From positions 1 through 60,728 of the forward strand of contig JAHJQQ010000038.1 in the NCBI GenBank assembly GCA_018819175.1: DNA of 60,728 nucleotides, written 5' to 3'. This DNA comes from Gammaproteobacteria bacterium. Its GTDB lineage: Bacteria; Pseudomonadota; Gammaproteobacteria; Thiohalobacterales; Thiohalobacteraceae. Shown one piece after another: positions 43,176-52,788 of this stretch (positions within the stretch are counted from its first letter, which is position 1; each line of letters begins with the position of its first letter). A program made the translations under genes and the position numbers. The notes beneath the pieces are model-generated. The model was not told the origin of the DNA, made no database searches, and saw only the letters and a list, made by a program, of their open reading frames with translations.

Positions 43176-43472
43176 ATGGAACTCAACCTGGATCTTTCCA
43201 TCGTAGAACAATGCACGGTCAACGAATGCGCCTACAACGAAAACAGCCTTTGCCATGCCAAGGCCATCACCATCGGCGATGGCGAGATACCGCATTGCGA
43301 CACGCTGTTTCGCAAAGGCCCGGAATACCATTTCGCCAAGAGTGTCGCCGGTGTCGGTGCCTGCAAGGTCAGCAATTGCATCCATAACGACCAGCTGGAG
43401 TGCGGTGCGCGCAGTATCTCCGTTGGGGCCATGGATGGCGAAGTGAAATGTCTGACCTTTACCGCGGAATAG
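43176..43472 (+). CDS. DUF1540-type cysteine-rich protein
   Basis: The 98-aa product contains two copies of a Cys motif: CTVNECAYNENSLCHAKAI..HCDTLF and CKVSNCIHNDQLECGARSI..KCLTF, as in DUF1540 proteins (four Cys per domain, probably metal-binding). A strong AAGGAGG ribosome site lies before the ATG. Function unknown. Confidence 0.85.
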   Translation: MELNLDLSIVEQCTVNECAYNENSLCHAKAITIGDGEIPHCDTLFRKGPEYHFAKSVAGVGACKVSNCIHNDQLECGARSISVGAMDGEVKCLTFTAE

Positions 43473-43510
43473 TGGTCACAAGTTAACCAGACGGTACCTG
43501 ACCATAAATG

Positions 43511-43549
43511 CCGAGGCCCGGCTCACCTTGCGGATGAGTCGGGCCTCGG
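43511..43549. terminator. Bidirectional terminator between converging genes
   Basis: CCGAGGCCCG at 43511-43520 pairs perfectly with CGGGCCTCGG at 43540-43549, with inner pairing CTCA / TGAG. It lies between the converging DUF1540 and lipoprotein genes and can terminate both, although the T-tracts are short. Confidence 0.75.
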
Positions 43550-43567
43550 GGTTACAGTGCTGATTGC

Positions 43568-46384
43568 TTACTGGATGACACCCGATACGCTGGTTGAATT
43601 ACCGCTGGTCTGTCCATCCTTGTCATAGGCACTGACGACGAAGTAATAGGTGCCTTGGTTCAGACTGGCGAAGGTGTGTTGCATCGTATAGGCATCTGAA
43701 ACATTCACGCTGTTCGTGTAGTTGCCGGGTGAGGTGCCGTAGCGCACGGTGTAGCCCCCGATTTCATTCATCGATAATGGCTTGCCATCGGTGCGTGTTG
43801 TCGGCGCATTCCAGCTCAGGGTTGCACTTCGGGTTACCGGTTGTGCCGCACTGACTGTGATACTGAAGCTTGGCAGAGCTGTTGAGGCTGTTCCATCCGA
43901 TACCGAGATGGTGATCAGCCCGGTGCTACCGACATGACTTGAGCTTGGTGTACCGCTCAATCGCCCGGTTGAGGTATTGAAGCTCAGCCAGGAGGGTTTC
44001 CCTGAGACGCTGAAGGTCAGGTTATTTCCGTCAACGTCACTGGCATTCGGGGTGAAGCTGTAGGCCTGCCCTTCCGTCGCCGAGGATGACGGTGAACCGG
44101 TTATGGTCGGCGCATCGTTGATGTTCACCACAGTCAGTGTGAACGGCCCGATCGTGGTGGACGCGGTGCCGTCACTGACCGTGATAACGATTCCGGTCGT
44201 GCTGCCCACGTTGGCGTTGCCTGGGGTACCACTCAAACGTCCCGTGGACGAAGTGAAGGTTGCCCAGCTCGGACGGTTGGTGATGCTGAAGGTCAGGTTG
44301 TCGCCGTCTGCATCGGTGGCCGCCGGGGTGTAGCTGTAAGCACTGCCCTGATTGACCGAAGTCGCCGGCGAATTCGAGACCACTGGGGCTGAATTGACGC
44401 TGTTTACGGTCAGGCTGAAGGCCGACAGTGCAGTTGAGACTATGCCGTCGTTGACACTGATGACGATTCCGCTGGTGGTGCCGGCATGGGCATTGGTCGG
44501 GGTACCGCTCAGACGACCCGTTGAGCTGCTGAAGGACGCCCAGCTCGGACGGTTCGCGATGCTGAAGGTCAGGCTGTTGCCGTCCACATCCGACGCTGAG
44601 GGCTGGAAGCTGTAGGCGCTATTGGCGTTGACGCTGGTCGCCGGCGAACCGCTGATAGTCGGGGAGGTATTGGGCGGAACGTAGGTCAGCACATTCAGGC
44701 TGAAGGCCGGTAATGAGGCCGAGTTCGTGCCGTCACTGACGCTAATGACGATGCCGCTGGTTGTACCTGCAGTCGTCGGGGTACCGCTTAAGCGACCTGT
44801 CGAGGTGTTGAAAGTCGCCCAACTCGGACGGTTCGCGATGCTGAAGGTAAGACTGTTGCCATCCGCATCCGAGGCCGAGGGCTGGAAGCTGTAAGCACTG
44901 TTGGCCGTCACGCTGGTCGTCGGTGAGCCGCTGATGGTCGGCGCTGTGTTGACGCTGCTCACGGTCAGACTGAAGGTTGGTAACGCAGTCGATGTCGTGC
45001 CGTCGCTGACACGGATCTCGATGCCGCTGGTGGTGCCGGCATTGGCGTTGGTCGGGGTACCGCTCAGGCGACCGGTCGAGCTGTTAAAGGATGCCCAGCT
45101 CGGACGGCTAGAAATACTGAAGGTCAGGCTGTCGCCATCCACATCCGACGCTGAGGGCTGGAAGCTATAAGCGCTGTTGGCTGCCACACTGGTTGCAGGT
45201 GAGCCGTTGATCGTCGGTGCAGAATTTTCCTGGGGGGCAGGAGCAGGCGATTCATTGACCGCCGTATTGATAACTTCCAGATCGCTGGTAGTTGCAGAAG
45301 CGGCTACCGAAATAACCTGGACGAGATCCGAACTGCTGGTGCTCGGCAGAATTTGAGCAACCGTTGTTGCAGGACTTCCCGGAACAACACTGTCAAGCGC
45401 AGCAGACAATGTGGTCAGGCTGGCACTTGGTGCGATGGCATTGGCAGCTGCGATCGAGGATTTCGCCTGGGCAATAATCTCAGCATTGATCGGAACACTG
45501 CCCGTGAGAGACGTGTCAGGGGTTTTGGGTAGAGTGGTCTTAATGGCCGAATCCATCGCAGATGTGGCATTCACACCATTGACATAAAGCGAGTTTTTCA
45601 TCGCCTCGATGGTAACCTGACCAGCGACCAAATTTGCGACTGCAGAAATTCGAGAATTTGCACCATTAGTTCCACGACCATCGAGTGATCCATCCGTCAA
45701 GTCAGCAGCGAGTGACTGTACAACGTCATTGCCACTCGTTATATAGCCGCTGCCAGACACGTTATCACGTGTTCTGCGAATCATCTCACCGAAGGCCTCG
45801 CTCGCCTTGACGATATTGGCAATCTGCTTTGTATCAATGGGGGTCTTGATCGGATCCTGGATAAGCGAAGTATCCAAGCCATAGTTCATTTTTGTCGTTA
45901 CGATATTCGATGCTGCCGATATATTGCTGCCAGCATTTAATCCACCGGGCATCTGCTGGGCAGTGGCTACGATCAGCGTCGAATGCGGGTTCAAATTTAC
46001 TTGGGTGTCAGAATTCTTTTCAACCACAGAGAGAAGTGTGAAATCCGGTGCGGAGCCAGTAACCAGGTCTACTCCGTTCTTGGCCTCAATCAATAGCGGA
46101 TAGCTTCCTTTAGGAATCTTCACGCCGACTGAGAAGTTCGCGTATGCATCGCTATTGAATGTCGAGATCAATTTCCCGTTAGACGAATAGACCGAGACAT
46201 TCGCACCGACAATCGGACCATCGCCTACGCTACCGCTCAGGATGACCTCATCAACTTGCGCAGGTTCAATGTTTGAGTTCGAGGTACCACCGCCTCCGCC
46301 GCCACCGCATGCGGATAATCCTGCTACCAGGCAATATGCAGCCAGTGTTTTGAGTCGCGGGTGTTTGATACCTTGTTGCGTCAT
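43568..46384 (-). CDS. Large lipoprotein with putative-Ig repeats and C-terminal FN3-like domain
   Basis: The 938-aa product has a lipobox (YCLVAGLSAC, Cys26) and a poly-Gly linker, an N-terminal carboxypeptidase-regulatory-like module (about 45-120), a helical Ala/Ser-rich region (to about 385), five repeats of 92-98 residues of the putative Ig (He_PIG/cadherin-like) type (each PTIxGSPATSVxxNSAYSFQPSASD, then SGTP, VSDGT), and a final FN3-like domain (ATLSWNAPT...YYFVVSAYDKDG). Probably surface-exposed and involved in adhesion or matrix binding. The DNA repeats are similar enough to recombine. It neighbours the exosortase/polysaccharide locus. Upstream of it lie 800 bp without a gene. Confidence 0.88.
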   Translation of the reverse strand: MTQQGIKHPRLKTLAAYCLVAGLSACGGGGGGGTSNSNIEPAQVDEVILSGSVGDGPIVGANVSVYSSNGKLISTFNSDAYANFSVGVKIPKGSYPLLIEAKNGVDLVTGSAPDFTLLSVVEKNSDTQVNLNPHSTLIVATAQQMPGGLNAGSNISAASNIVTTKMNYGLDTSLIQDPIKTPIDTKQIANIVKASEAFGEMIRRTRDNVSGSGYITSGNDVVQSLAADLTDGSLDGRGTNGANSRISAVANLVAGQVTIEAMKNSLYVNGVNATSAMDSAIKTTLPKTPDTSLTGSVPINAEIIAQAKSSIAAANAIAPSASLTTLSAALDSVVPGSPATTVAQILPSTSSSDLVQVISVAASATTSDLEVINTAVNESPAPAPQENSAPTINGSPATSVAANSAYSFQPSASDVDGDSLTFSISSRPSWASFNSSTGRLSGTPTNANAGTTSGIEIRVSDGTTSTALPTFSLTVSSVNTAPTISGSPTTSVTANSAYSFQPSASDADGNSLTFSIANRPSWATFNTSTGRLSGTPTTAGTTSGIVISVSDGTNSASLPAFSLNVLTYVPPNTSPTISGSPATSVNANSAYSFQPSASDVDGNSLTFSIANRPSWASFSSSTGRLSGTPTNAHAGTTSGIVISVNDGIVSTALSAFSLTVNSVNSAPVVSNSPATSVNQGSAYSYTPAATDADGDNLTFSITNRPSWATFTSSTGRLSGTPGNANVGSTTGIVITVSDGTASTTIGPFTLTVVNINDAPTITGSPSSSATEGQAYSFTPNASDVDGNNLTFSVSGKPSWLSFNTSTGRLSGTPSSSHVGSTGLITISVSDGTASTALPSFSITVSAAQPVTRSATLSWNAPTTRTDGKPLSMNEIGGYTVRYGTSPGNYTNSVNVSDAYTMQHTFASLNQGTYYFVVSAYDKDGQTSGNSTSVSGVIQ

Positions 46385-47185
46385 GCACGTATTCCTCTAC
46401 AACTACATTCAGATAAATGCCTGCGCTTGCATGTCCCTTGCAGGTTTCTCTCAATCCGTAGAGTCAGTGCATCTGTACTGAGGTAATCATCGGTTTTAAT
46501 CGATTAAAACTTCGTGTTCCGAATCGCACCATCAACGCGATGTCAGTCACAAATGCAGAAAGGCATGAAGTGAGAACGTCGTCTCATTTGAGGAGGGAAA
46601 TTGCAGTGTTGTTATGTACGGACGGACTATCGGATTTATTAGTGCGGATGACGTCCCAGCGATTGTGATAACGGCTTCACAGATTCATCAGTTCACAACG
46701 ATTTTCTGAGTTTTCTACTAAAGTTTTTTAGGAGGTGTTATAGGCCAAAGCCGCATAGCAACTGTGTGTTGCTTGGATGCTGGATCAGGCGGAGGTCGGG
46801 ATAAAAGCCAAAGACCTGAGCCGCAAGCACGACTACTCGGAATGACGTGCTTGGCGACGTAGTCGTCTGCGGAGCCACGCGGCACTAGGAGCAGGACTGC
46901 AAGAATGCCATGCGTGAAAAGCTACTGGGCACGGTAGCCTAGGGGGATGGGGATGCGTCCCCATGAAATATTAACGCCGAAGGCAATTTGTTTGAGAGGC
47001 TAATTACTGATGGGCAGCGGCGTGCTTAGTGGCCGTCTTGTTTCGTCAACCTTGCGGTTTTTGTTATAGCACCCTGAACAACGATGCGAGGGACATTAAC
47101 TTGGAAGTTGTATGGACTACCCGCCTGCTACGGTGTTCGCAAGGCAGGTAGTCAGATACGAAATCGACCCACATCACTGATTAGA
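46385..47185. other. Long intergenic region with degenerate transposase trace
   Basis: About 800 bp without a convincing gene. Holds the promoter of the leftward lipoprotein gene and an IS3-type remnant (listed separately). From 46880 to 46970 there is GC-rich sequence with GGGGATGGGGATGCGTCCCC, a small inverted repeat. Confidence 0.5.
46783..46845 (+). pseudogene. Possible IS3-family OrfA fragment
   Basis: The frame reads DQAEVGIKAKDLSRKHDYSE and then a TGA. This matches the helix-turn-helix stretch common to IS3-family OrfA proteins (AEAGxKxxDLCRKHGxSD). No start, no terminal repeats and no OrfB could be found, so it is an old remnant at best. Confidence 0.35.
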
Positions 47186-48292
47186 TTAGCCCAACCTTTC
47201 CTTCGGGATGGATTCCAGCAGTTCTGAGATATTGGCATCAGAAAGCAAAACTTTGAGTAGATATTTTATGATCCTGTCCCGATCTGGACCAGCATTCGCT
47301 TCCAGGTCTGCTATGCGTTTTTCCAATGCGAGCAATCGCCCCTCGATATCACTATTGGGGCTTTCAGCTAATCGCAGCCGAATAGGTTCGTTGGTAATTA
47401 CACTGGGTTTCAGCGACTGAGACTCGTCGTCGGATTCATCTTTGACGCTTCCGGACTCCTCCCCAATCTCATTTAGTCGCTCATTGATGACGTGATTCAC
47501 TGTATTTTCGTCAAATTCGTGCAGTTCTTCGAGGCTGCCATACAGGAAAAGACGATCACAAAAAGTATTAATCTTTCGGGGTATCCCCTGGGTTTGTTCA
47601 AATATTCTTTGGTAAGCCATTTCCGTAATGGTCGGGTCGCCTTTCCATCCGACCATACCAAGACGATGATGAATATATTCTGTTGTTTCTTCCTGACTCA
47701 GCGCGCCAAGGTGATAAGAAGTCAATACACGTTGACGGAACTGCTCCAACGAACCTGAGCGCAAGGTATCCTGAAATTCACGTTGGCCAAGCAAAAAACT
47801 CTGCAATATTGCGTTATCACCATATTGAATATTCGATAACATGCGCAATTCTTCAAGCGATTCCACAGGAAGATTCTGTGCCTCATCAACGATGAGCAAT
47901 ACCCTCTTCTTTTCTTTGGCGCGAGCAAGTAAAAATGCTTCAATGTCGTAGAGAAGCTGCGCTTTGGGTACATTCTGAGGAAGATTCTGTGGGCGGATAT
48001 TAAAAGAAGACACAATTAGACGCAGCAGTTCTTGAGAATCTAATTGAGTTGTAGTGATTTGTGCGGCAGCGATTCGCTCACGTTTGATACTCTCCATCAG
48101 CGTACGCATGAGCGTAGTCTTTCCGGTGCCTACATCACCGGTTACGATGACAAAGCCTTCTCCGCTGTGCAGCCCATATTGCAAATAGGCTAAAGCGCGC
48201 GCATGACCCTTGCTTTTATACAAGAATTTCGGATCTGGCGTCAGCCTGAAAGGCTTAGCGGTGAAGTTATAGTAGCCTTCGTACATTGTCAT
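47186..48292 (-). CDS. PEP-CTERM-locus AAA ATPase (ExeA/GspA-like)
   Basis: The 368-aa product (start at the ATG at 48292; one at 48286 is also possible) has MYEGYYNFTAKPFRLTPDP, Walker A TGDVGTGKTTLM, Walker B LLIVDEAQN, and the sensor region GIPRKINTFCDRLFLYG. This is the secretion-ATPase type that occurs in exosortase/PEP-CTERM loci, related to ExeA of type II secretion. The C-terminal third is an acidic linker plus a coiled coil. It stands alone here, near a PEP-CTERM protein gene and a polysaccharide operon, so it probably serves export of matrix or sorted proteins. Confidence 0.85.
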   Translation of the reverse strand: MTMYEGYYNFTAKPFRLTPDPKFLYKSKGHARALAYLQYGLHSGEGFVIVTGDVGTGKTTLMRTLMESIKRERIAAAQITTTQLDSQELLRLIVSSFNIRPQNLPQNVPKAQLLYDIEAFLLARAKEKKRVLLIVDEAQNLPVESLEELRMLSNIQYGDNAILQSFLLGQREFQDTLRSGSLEQFRQRVLTSYHLGALSQEETTEYIHHRLGMVGWKGDPTITEMAYQRIFEQTQGIPRKINTFCDRLFLYGSLEELHEFDENTVNHVINERLNEIGEESGSVKDESDDESQSLKPSVITNEPIRLRLAESPNSDIEGRLLALEKRIADLEANAGPDRDRIIKYLLKVLLSDANISELLESIPKERLG

Positions 48293-49088
48293 TTCATGTT
48301 GACCTTGAGGGGGTCGCATGTAGACCCATTAATGAACATAGTAGTTATAAAAGCAGCGTTCCGTTCATAACCTACTATCTTTGCTATCACCTATATGTGT
48401 TGCTCAGTGAACACTGAGCTAACTTTGTCCGCTCGTCGCAGGAACTAGTTCCATCCCCGCCCCAGGCGAGATATGCCAATAGATTGACGATTCTGCCCGG
48501 TACATTCAAGTGGGGCTTGCCCTCTCTTTTCTTCGTAGCTTGATCAGATATCGAATATTACCAGATATTTAGGCCTACTACTTACTGATTCGAATTACCT
48601 GATGTTCACGAAACCACCTAAGATAGCGCTACCAAGCCTCTTAAATCAGAAGGTTTGTCGCTATGTCTAGCCGCGCTCGACCTCCATTGCTGCCTTCCAA
48701 ATTAAGTAACGCGAGGACTGCCCCTTCATGTCGGACCCGTGTTAAATATTATATATAATTAATACAATAATTTAAAAAATATTATTAATGTAATAAATAG
48801 GTTCTGTTTGCCATCCAAACCATCCTAAGGGGGCGAGAGCTTAGGTGCAGTTCCTGCGACTGAAAATCCTGCGCTGATTAACTAGTTCAAATTGATAACC
48901 AGTTTGCAGAAATCGCATCTGCATCTTCAGCCTGTCAGAGCAATGACCGACATAGGCAATGAATAGACAAGGTGGCACGGCGCATGCATTTGAGTACCGA
49001 AAGGTATCTAAGCAGTTTTGTGACCAACATCTCGGTAGTCGCTACTAGACATCGCTAGGATGGCCTCGAAATTATTACTAGGGAAGGT
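48293..49088. other. Intergenic region, AT-rich centre
   Basis: About 800 bp without a gene. The stretch 48745-48800 is almost pure A/T (TATATATAATTAATACAATAA and similar), the sort of sequence seen at promoters or silenced (H-NS-type) regions. I saw no c-di-GMP riboswitch, tRNA or IS here. Confidence 0.5.
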
Positions 49089-49592
49089 GTGTGGATGCCC
49101 AGGTCCTATACTCAAAGCAATTTACCCTGCCAGTTGGCAAATATTCCAGCAAGCCCCCAGGTTGGCATTGATAGCACTTTCTCATCTAGACAGAAAATAT
49201 CCCGCACTCTGGTAGCCATGTTCATTGCATTGAGCCTGACTGCTTGCGGTGGCGGTGGCGGAAGTGACGCTTCAAGTGGAGGCGGCTCAGCAACGGCAAG
49301 TGGCTCAGCAACGGCAAGTGGCTCAGCAACGGCAAGTTCTGTGGACGCCACTACGATGACTTTATCCTGGAGCCCTGTACCGAATGCTGATCTGGGTTAC
49401 CTTGTGTACTATGGGCACGGCCTGATTAAGAACCCTACTCCGGCTTCCACGTTACTCTCAAAGGCAAAAATTACATTCAATGCGCAGAGAGATTTCGGGC
49501 TCTCTTCAGGAGACTACGCTTGTTTTTGGGTACAAGCGGTTAACTCAGCTGGTATGTCAGGCTTGTCGGAGCCTGTCTGTGGGCTCGTTTAG
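49089..49592 (+). CDS. Lipoprotein with repeat linker and FN3-like domain
   Basis: The 167-aa frame begins at GTG (AGGGAAGG just upstream). Its lipobox FIALSLTAC places the Cys at residue 53, far for a signal peptide, so translation may begin further in, for example at TTG 49137. After Cys comes Gly/Ser-rich linker with three copies of SGSATA, then a fibronectin III-like domain (MTLSWSPVPNADLGYLVYYG ... CFWVQAVNSAGMSGLSEPV). It resembles the C-terminal domain of the large lipoprotein 3 kb to the left. Probably surface-associated. Confidence 0.75.
   Translation: MWMPRSYTQSNLPCQLANIPASPQVGIDSTFSSRQKISRTLVAMFIALSLTACGGGGGSDASSGGGSATASGSATASGSATASSVDATTMTLSWSPVPNADLGYLVYYGHGLIKNPTPASTLLSKAKITFNAQRDFGLSSGDYACFWVQAVNSAGMSGLSEPVCGLV
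49284..49337 (+). repeat. Three perfect 18-bp tandem repeats
   Basis: GGCTCAGCAACGGCAAGT occurs three times without change (49284, 49302, 49320) and encodes the flexible linker between lipid anchor and FN3-like domain. In-frame copy-number change would alter linker length only. Confidence 0.9.
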
Positions 49593-50093
49593 GCAAAGCC
49601 AGTACACGATAGCCGCAGACTTGCCCGTAAGTGGCAGATAAAAATCTTCACTTTGAAGACTTAGGCCTTCAACATTAAAACTACTCAGATCAACAAGTTG
49701 TAATTTTCCGGCACTTCCTGCTCTGCCGCACACCTAAGCTGTTATCAACTATACACAATCTACTGCGCCATTACCCTGAGACCCTAGCTATAGCGGACAT
49801 ATCCTATCTTCCCCGTTCTCGGGTGATTTAGTCTTCTCGCAGAAAAACATATAATATCTATAAATAACAATAGTATACGATATTTTATGTTGTTATTTGA
49901 TCGGCTCATAAGACGGACTTTCAAGCCTATTCCTACCTCGCTCGCGAAGTGAACTTCGAGTCGTTCCAGATTTCTGCTCTTTATCCGCTTTTATATCGAA
50001 ATTCTGTAAGTCACCTGTAAGTGCCTTGCATGCATTCTTACGCCACAGAGAAGTACCCCTAAAAAAACCACAAATTAGGTGTGAGGAGAGTTG
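49593..50093. other. Intergenic region, no gene recognised
   Basis: About 500 bp. A minus-strand frame at 49893-50198 exists but overlaps the well-supported small gene at 50094 and looks non-coding. AT-rich around 49850-49890. Confidence 0.45.
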
Positions 50094-50321
50094 ATGGAGA
50101 ACTACATCGTCCGTGTTTATAGAAGAGACGATCAGAATCCTGACAACGTGATTGGAATGGTTGAAAGAGTCGAGAAGGAAGACAGACAACCGTTTCACAG
50201 TTTGTCAGAACTCAGCAAGATTCTTTCGTTGTGCCCCGCTGATCCCGCTAGAACAGGGGTGCGCAGTTTGCACGAGCAATCAGCGGCCATAACGCCTATT
50301 GCAAGAAACCTTCGATCTTGA
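50094..50321 (+). CDS. Small conserved-looking protein of unknown function
   Basis: The ATG at 50094 has GAGGAG 5 bases upstream. The 75-aa product starts MENYIVRVYRRDDQNPDNVI, then GMVERVEKEDRQPFHSLSEL and SKIL. I recall short proteins of this pattern in proteobacteria (YIVRIYRRD...GMVE...F....EL..IL), often near stress or c-di-GMP genes, without known function. The residues after SKIL look less regular. In another frame (50308-50408) a protein-like run LDEGINHVVEGYRIVGRN.. up to a TAA follows, so the gene might once have been longer and frameshifted. Confidence 0.6.
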   Translation: MENYIVRVYRRDDQNPDNVIGMVERVEKEDRQPFHSLSELSKILSLCPADPARTGVRSLHEQSAAITPIARNLRS

Positions 50322-50429
50322 TGAAGGCATAAATCATGTAGTCGAAGGTTACAGAATCGTTGGAAGAAATGTGACAGGCATGAAGCCAAAAATAACATTC
50401 CAATCATAAGACATGGCTAGGAGAAAATA

Positions 50430-51101
50430 ATGAATAATGCAAAGGTTTATACAAAGTGTAGTCGGCAAATACGGGCGATCACACTCGCATTGGGAATGGC
50501 ATTCGCGGTTCCCGCAGCGCATGCGGCTTCTGTGGATTTCCGTGATTTATCTTTCGCCAGCGCTAAGGGACAAACCTCATATCAATTTAGCGTAGGCGAG
50601 ATTCAAATCACCTTGTCGACCAACTTGCAAGATGCTGTGCTCTGGTGGGACAAAAAAGATGGTTTTGGTGTGACATCGCCCTCTTCGTACGAAGAAGATG
50701 AAATCGAAGGACTGGAGAAGTTGCTCGTTAGTTTTTCGAAGCCAGTGGCCTTAGCGCAGTTCTCGGTCAGCGACCTGTTCTACGAAAATGGATACTACGA
50801 AATGGGTTTCTACGATATAGAGGATCAGGGAAGCGAGCAGGGTTTTCTGGCAACAAAGGGCGCGCAGAATGGGGAACGTTCTGTCGACGTGAGTCAAGAC
50901 TTAAGCTTGATATCATTCAGTTCACTCGGGCGAGTCGAATGGCAGCATCACGAGTTCTCTCTAATGGGTTTGGATTTCGACTACCTAGATGGTGAACACA
51001 TTCCAGCTGTTCCGGTTCCCGCAGCCGCCTGGCTTTTTGCCAGTGGTCTTGCTGGACTGGTCTCTTTCTCGCGTAAACGCAAGTCGACTTCTACTCGTTG
51101 A
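50430..51101 (+). CDS. PEP-CTERM (VPxPA-type) exosortase-sorted protein
   Basis: The 223-aa product has a signal peptide (ALGMAFAVPAAHAAS), a beta-rich middle of unknown type (FSVSDLFYENGYYEMGFYDI) and the complete sorting tail: VPVPAAAWLFASGLAGLVSF followed by SRKRKSTSTR. That is a Val-Pro motif, membrane helix and basic end, recognised by exosortase EpsH/XrtA and cut for release or anchoring. RBS TAGGAGA precedes the ATG. The cargo is probably an extracellular matrix component. The exosortase gene itself is not in this window. Confidence 0.92.
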   Translation: MNNAKVYTKCSRQIRAITLALGMAFAVPAAHAASVDFRDLSFASAKGQTSYQFSVGEIQITLSTNLQDAVLWWDKKDGFGVTSPSSYEEDEIEGLEKLLVSFSKPVALAQFSVSDLFYENGYYEMGFYDIEDQGSEQGFLATKGAQNGERSVDVSQDLSLISFSSLGRVEWQHHEFSLMGLDFDYLDGEHIPAVPVPAAAWLFASGLAGLVSFSRKRKSTSTR

Positions 51102-51412
51102 TATATAGGCGGGTTCGTGCATGTATGGCATGTATTTCACCGCCGATGCCTTCTAGCCGAGTTCACGCGGGTTGAGAACAAGTGATGAGATCTGAGGGGC
51201 TGAAGGAAACTTACTGGAACGCTGGTTATTCTGCATCACCTACAAACCATGTTTGACTGCAGCAATGCCACCTCCAGGCCCCATGGGCTCGATCGTGTAA
51301 GCGGGCTGGACAGAGATTAACAGTCTACAGACTCGAATCGCCGGTCAAATCGACGGACTGCATATACCAATCGTTCAACGAATTGACTTGCATATCATGA
51401 TCGGACGACAGC
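51102..51412. other. Intergenic region, no feature recognised
   Basis: About 310 bp between the PEP-CTERM gene and the acyltransferase-like gene. Nothing recognised by eye. Confidence 0.4.
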
Positions 51413-52747
51413 TTGTCGTGGATACGATACTCGCCTAGAATCCATGCACCCAGCACGGCTGCCCGTTTCATGAAACGCGATGACAACCAACCCGGATATA
51501 TCCCGCACCTCGGACCTGTAAGCCCAACAAAACTTATCCAACCTGATTATCACAAAAACATTGCCGATAAAATCAAAGACGCAATCGGATCAGCGCGGGA
51601 ACGAGTGGCTGAATTCCTCAAATCGTTAGTAACCTATAAAGCGGATGCGATACTCCTGACGGGCAGGGAAAAACACAGTGGCGAGCCTTTACGGGTTTTT
51701 TATTTTGGTCTTGGTGAAAACCTTTCCTATCTGGCCGACCTTCTGTTTAGTGAGTATGAGGACAACATACAGGCTGCCGATGTCAGTCCGTGGCGCGCGA
51801 CTGCCTGGTGTGAGAAGTTCCAGGCAGGCGTCGATATTGTGGTCCTTGACCTACCCTGGCCAGTCTGTCGGATTGTGCGAAACGATGGTTTTCTCACGCT
51901 AGCTCCGTGGGTCAACATGGTCATTCCAATTGGCAAGACGTGGGAAGCCGTGGTCGGTCGTTGGTCCAAGAATGTCAAGGGCGCAGACCTGAGACCCATT
52001 CGGAAACATCAGCTGAATTTCCGGATGATCAATTCAGAACAGGCGTTTCGGGATTTCTATAACGTATTCTATGTCCCCTACGTGACGATGCGATTCGGAG
52101 ACGCTGTGTTCATTGAGCCGGAGGATAAGATCGTAGCAGTCCACGAGTATGGAGAGATCATCGAAATCCTACGTGCGGACACCGTGATTGCGGAGGCAAT
52201 TCTGATCGATATAGATGGCAGCCTAGGCTTTCACTGGATTGGTGCGCCGGTGGACATTGATGCTCCGATGCGCGAAGGGGCCTTTGCCGCCCTTTATTAC
52301 TTCATTATTCGGCTCGCTTATGAGCGTGGCTGTAATGAAGTCGATTGCTTTACCAGCCGCCCTACCCTCAGTGACGGCGTGCTGCGCTTTAAGCGGAAAT
52401 GGGGTGCAATGCTGTCGGATTGCGACGATATGAATGGACAGATCCTGTTGAAGCCGATGCGAATCAATCAGGCTATGTTGACAAATCTGGGGCACAACCC
52501 ACTCATCACACGGGTAGACGATAGCTTCATTGCCAAGGTGTTGTTCGCGGAATCAGAGGTGTCAGCATCCCTGGTGCAGGAAACGATAGACACCTACTAC
52601 ACTGATGGTCTGCGGTGCTTGCAAGTTTATTCACTGCATGGATTCGCGCAGGGGGTCGATGAAGTGTTGCGCGAACGGAATCTGCAAGTAGAACTGATCG
52701 ACCTGCACGGGATCGAAGACCCCATGCGGACATACTGTCATGTGTGA
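51413..52747 (+). CDS. GNAT/FemAB-like acyltransferase domain protein
   Basis: The 444-aa frame starts at TTG; an ATG at 51470 (MKRDDNQPGYIP) is equally plausible and neither has a clear ribosome site. The central part (about 205-350) is a BioF2/FemAB-type GNAT fold: FRDFYNVFYVPYVTMRFGD, IAEAILIDIDGSLGFHWIGA, ALYYFIIRLAYERGCNEVDC and FKRKWGAMLSD. Such proteins transfer acyl or aminoacyl groups to polysaccharide or peptidoglycan precursors. It converges with the ABC exporter gene. The N-terminal 180 residues are unrecognised. Confidence 0.7.
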   Translation: MSWIRYSPRIHAPSTAARFMKRDDNQPGYIPHLGPVSPTKLIQPDYHKNIADKIKDAIGSARERVAEFLKSLVTYKADAILLTGREKHSGEPLRVFYFGLGENLSYLADLLFSEYEDNIQAADVSPWRATAWCEKFQAGVDIVVLDLPWPVCRIVRNDGFLTLAPWVNMVIPIGKTWEAVVGRWSKNVKGADLRPIRKHQLNFRMINSEQAFRDFYNVFYVPYVTMRFGDAVFIEPEDKIVAVHEYGEIIEILRADTVIAEAILIDIDGSLGFHWIGAPVDIDAPMREGAFAALYYFIIRLAYERGCNEVDCFTSRPTLSDGVLRFKRKWGAMLSDCDDMNGQILLKPMRINQAMLTNLGHNPLITRVDDSFIAKVLFAESEVSASLVQETIDTYYTDGLRCLQVYSLHGFAQGVDEVLRERNLQVELIDLHGIEDPMRTYCHV

Positions 52748-52788
52748 GCTTGCCTGAGTTCCGCATTTTCGCATTCACGGATTAGGTT

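Noticed and set aside
48820..49088. Possible c-di-GMP riboswitch before the FN3-like lipoprotein gene
   Set aside because: Some GEMM-like words appear, but the conserved core and tetraloop receptor arrangement could not be found.
49893..50198. Minus-strand 101-aa open frame
   Set aside because: It overlaps the small gene at 50094 that has a strong ribosome site, and its own product has no protein-like pattern.
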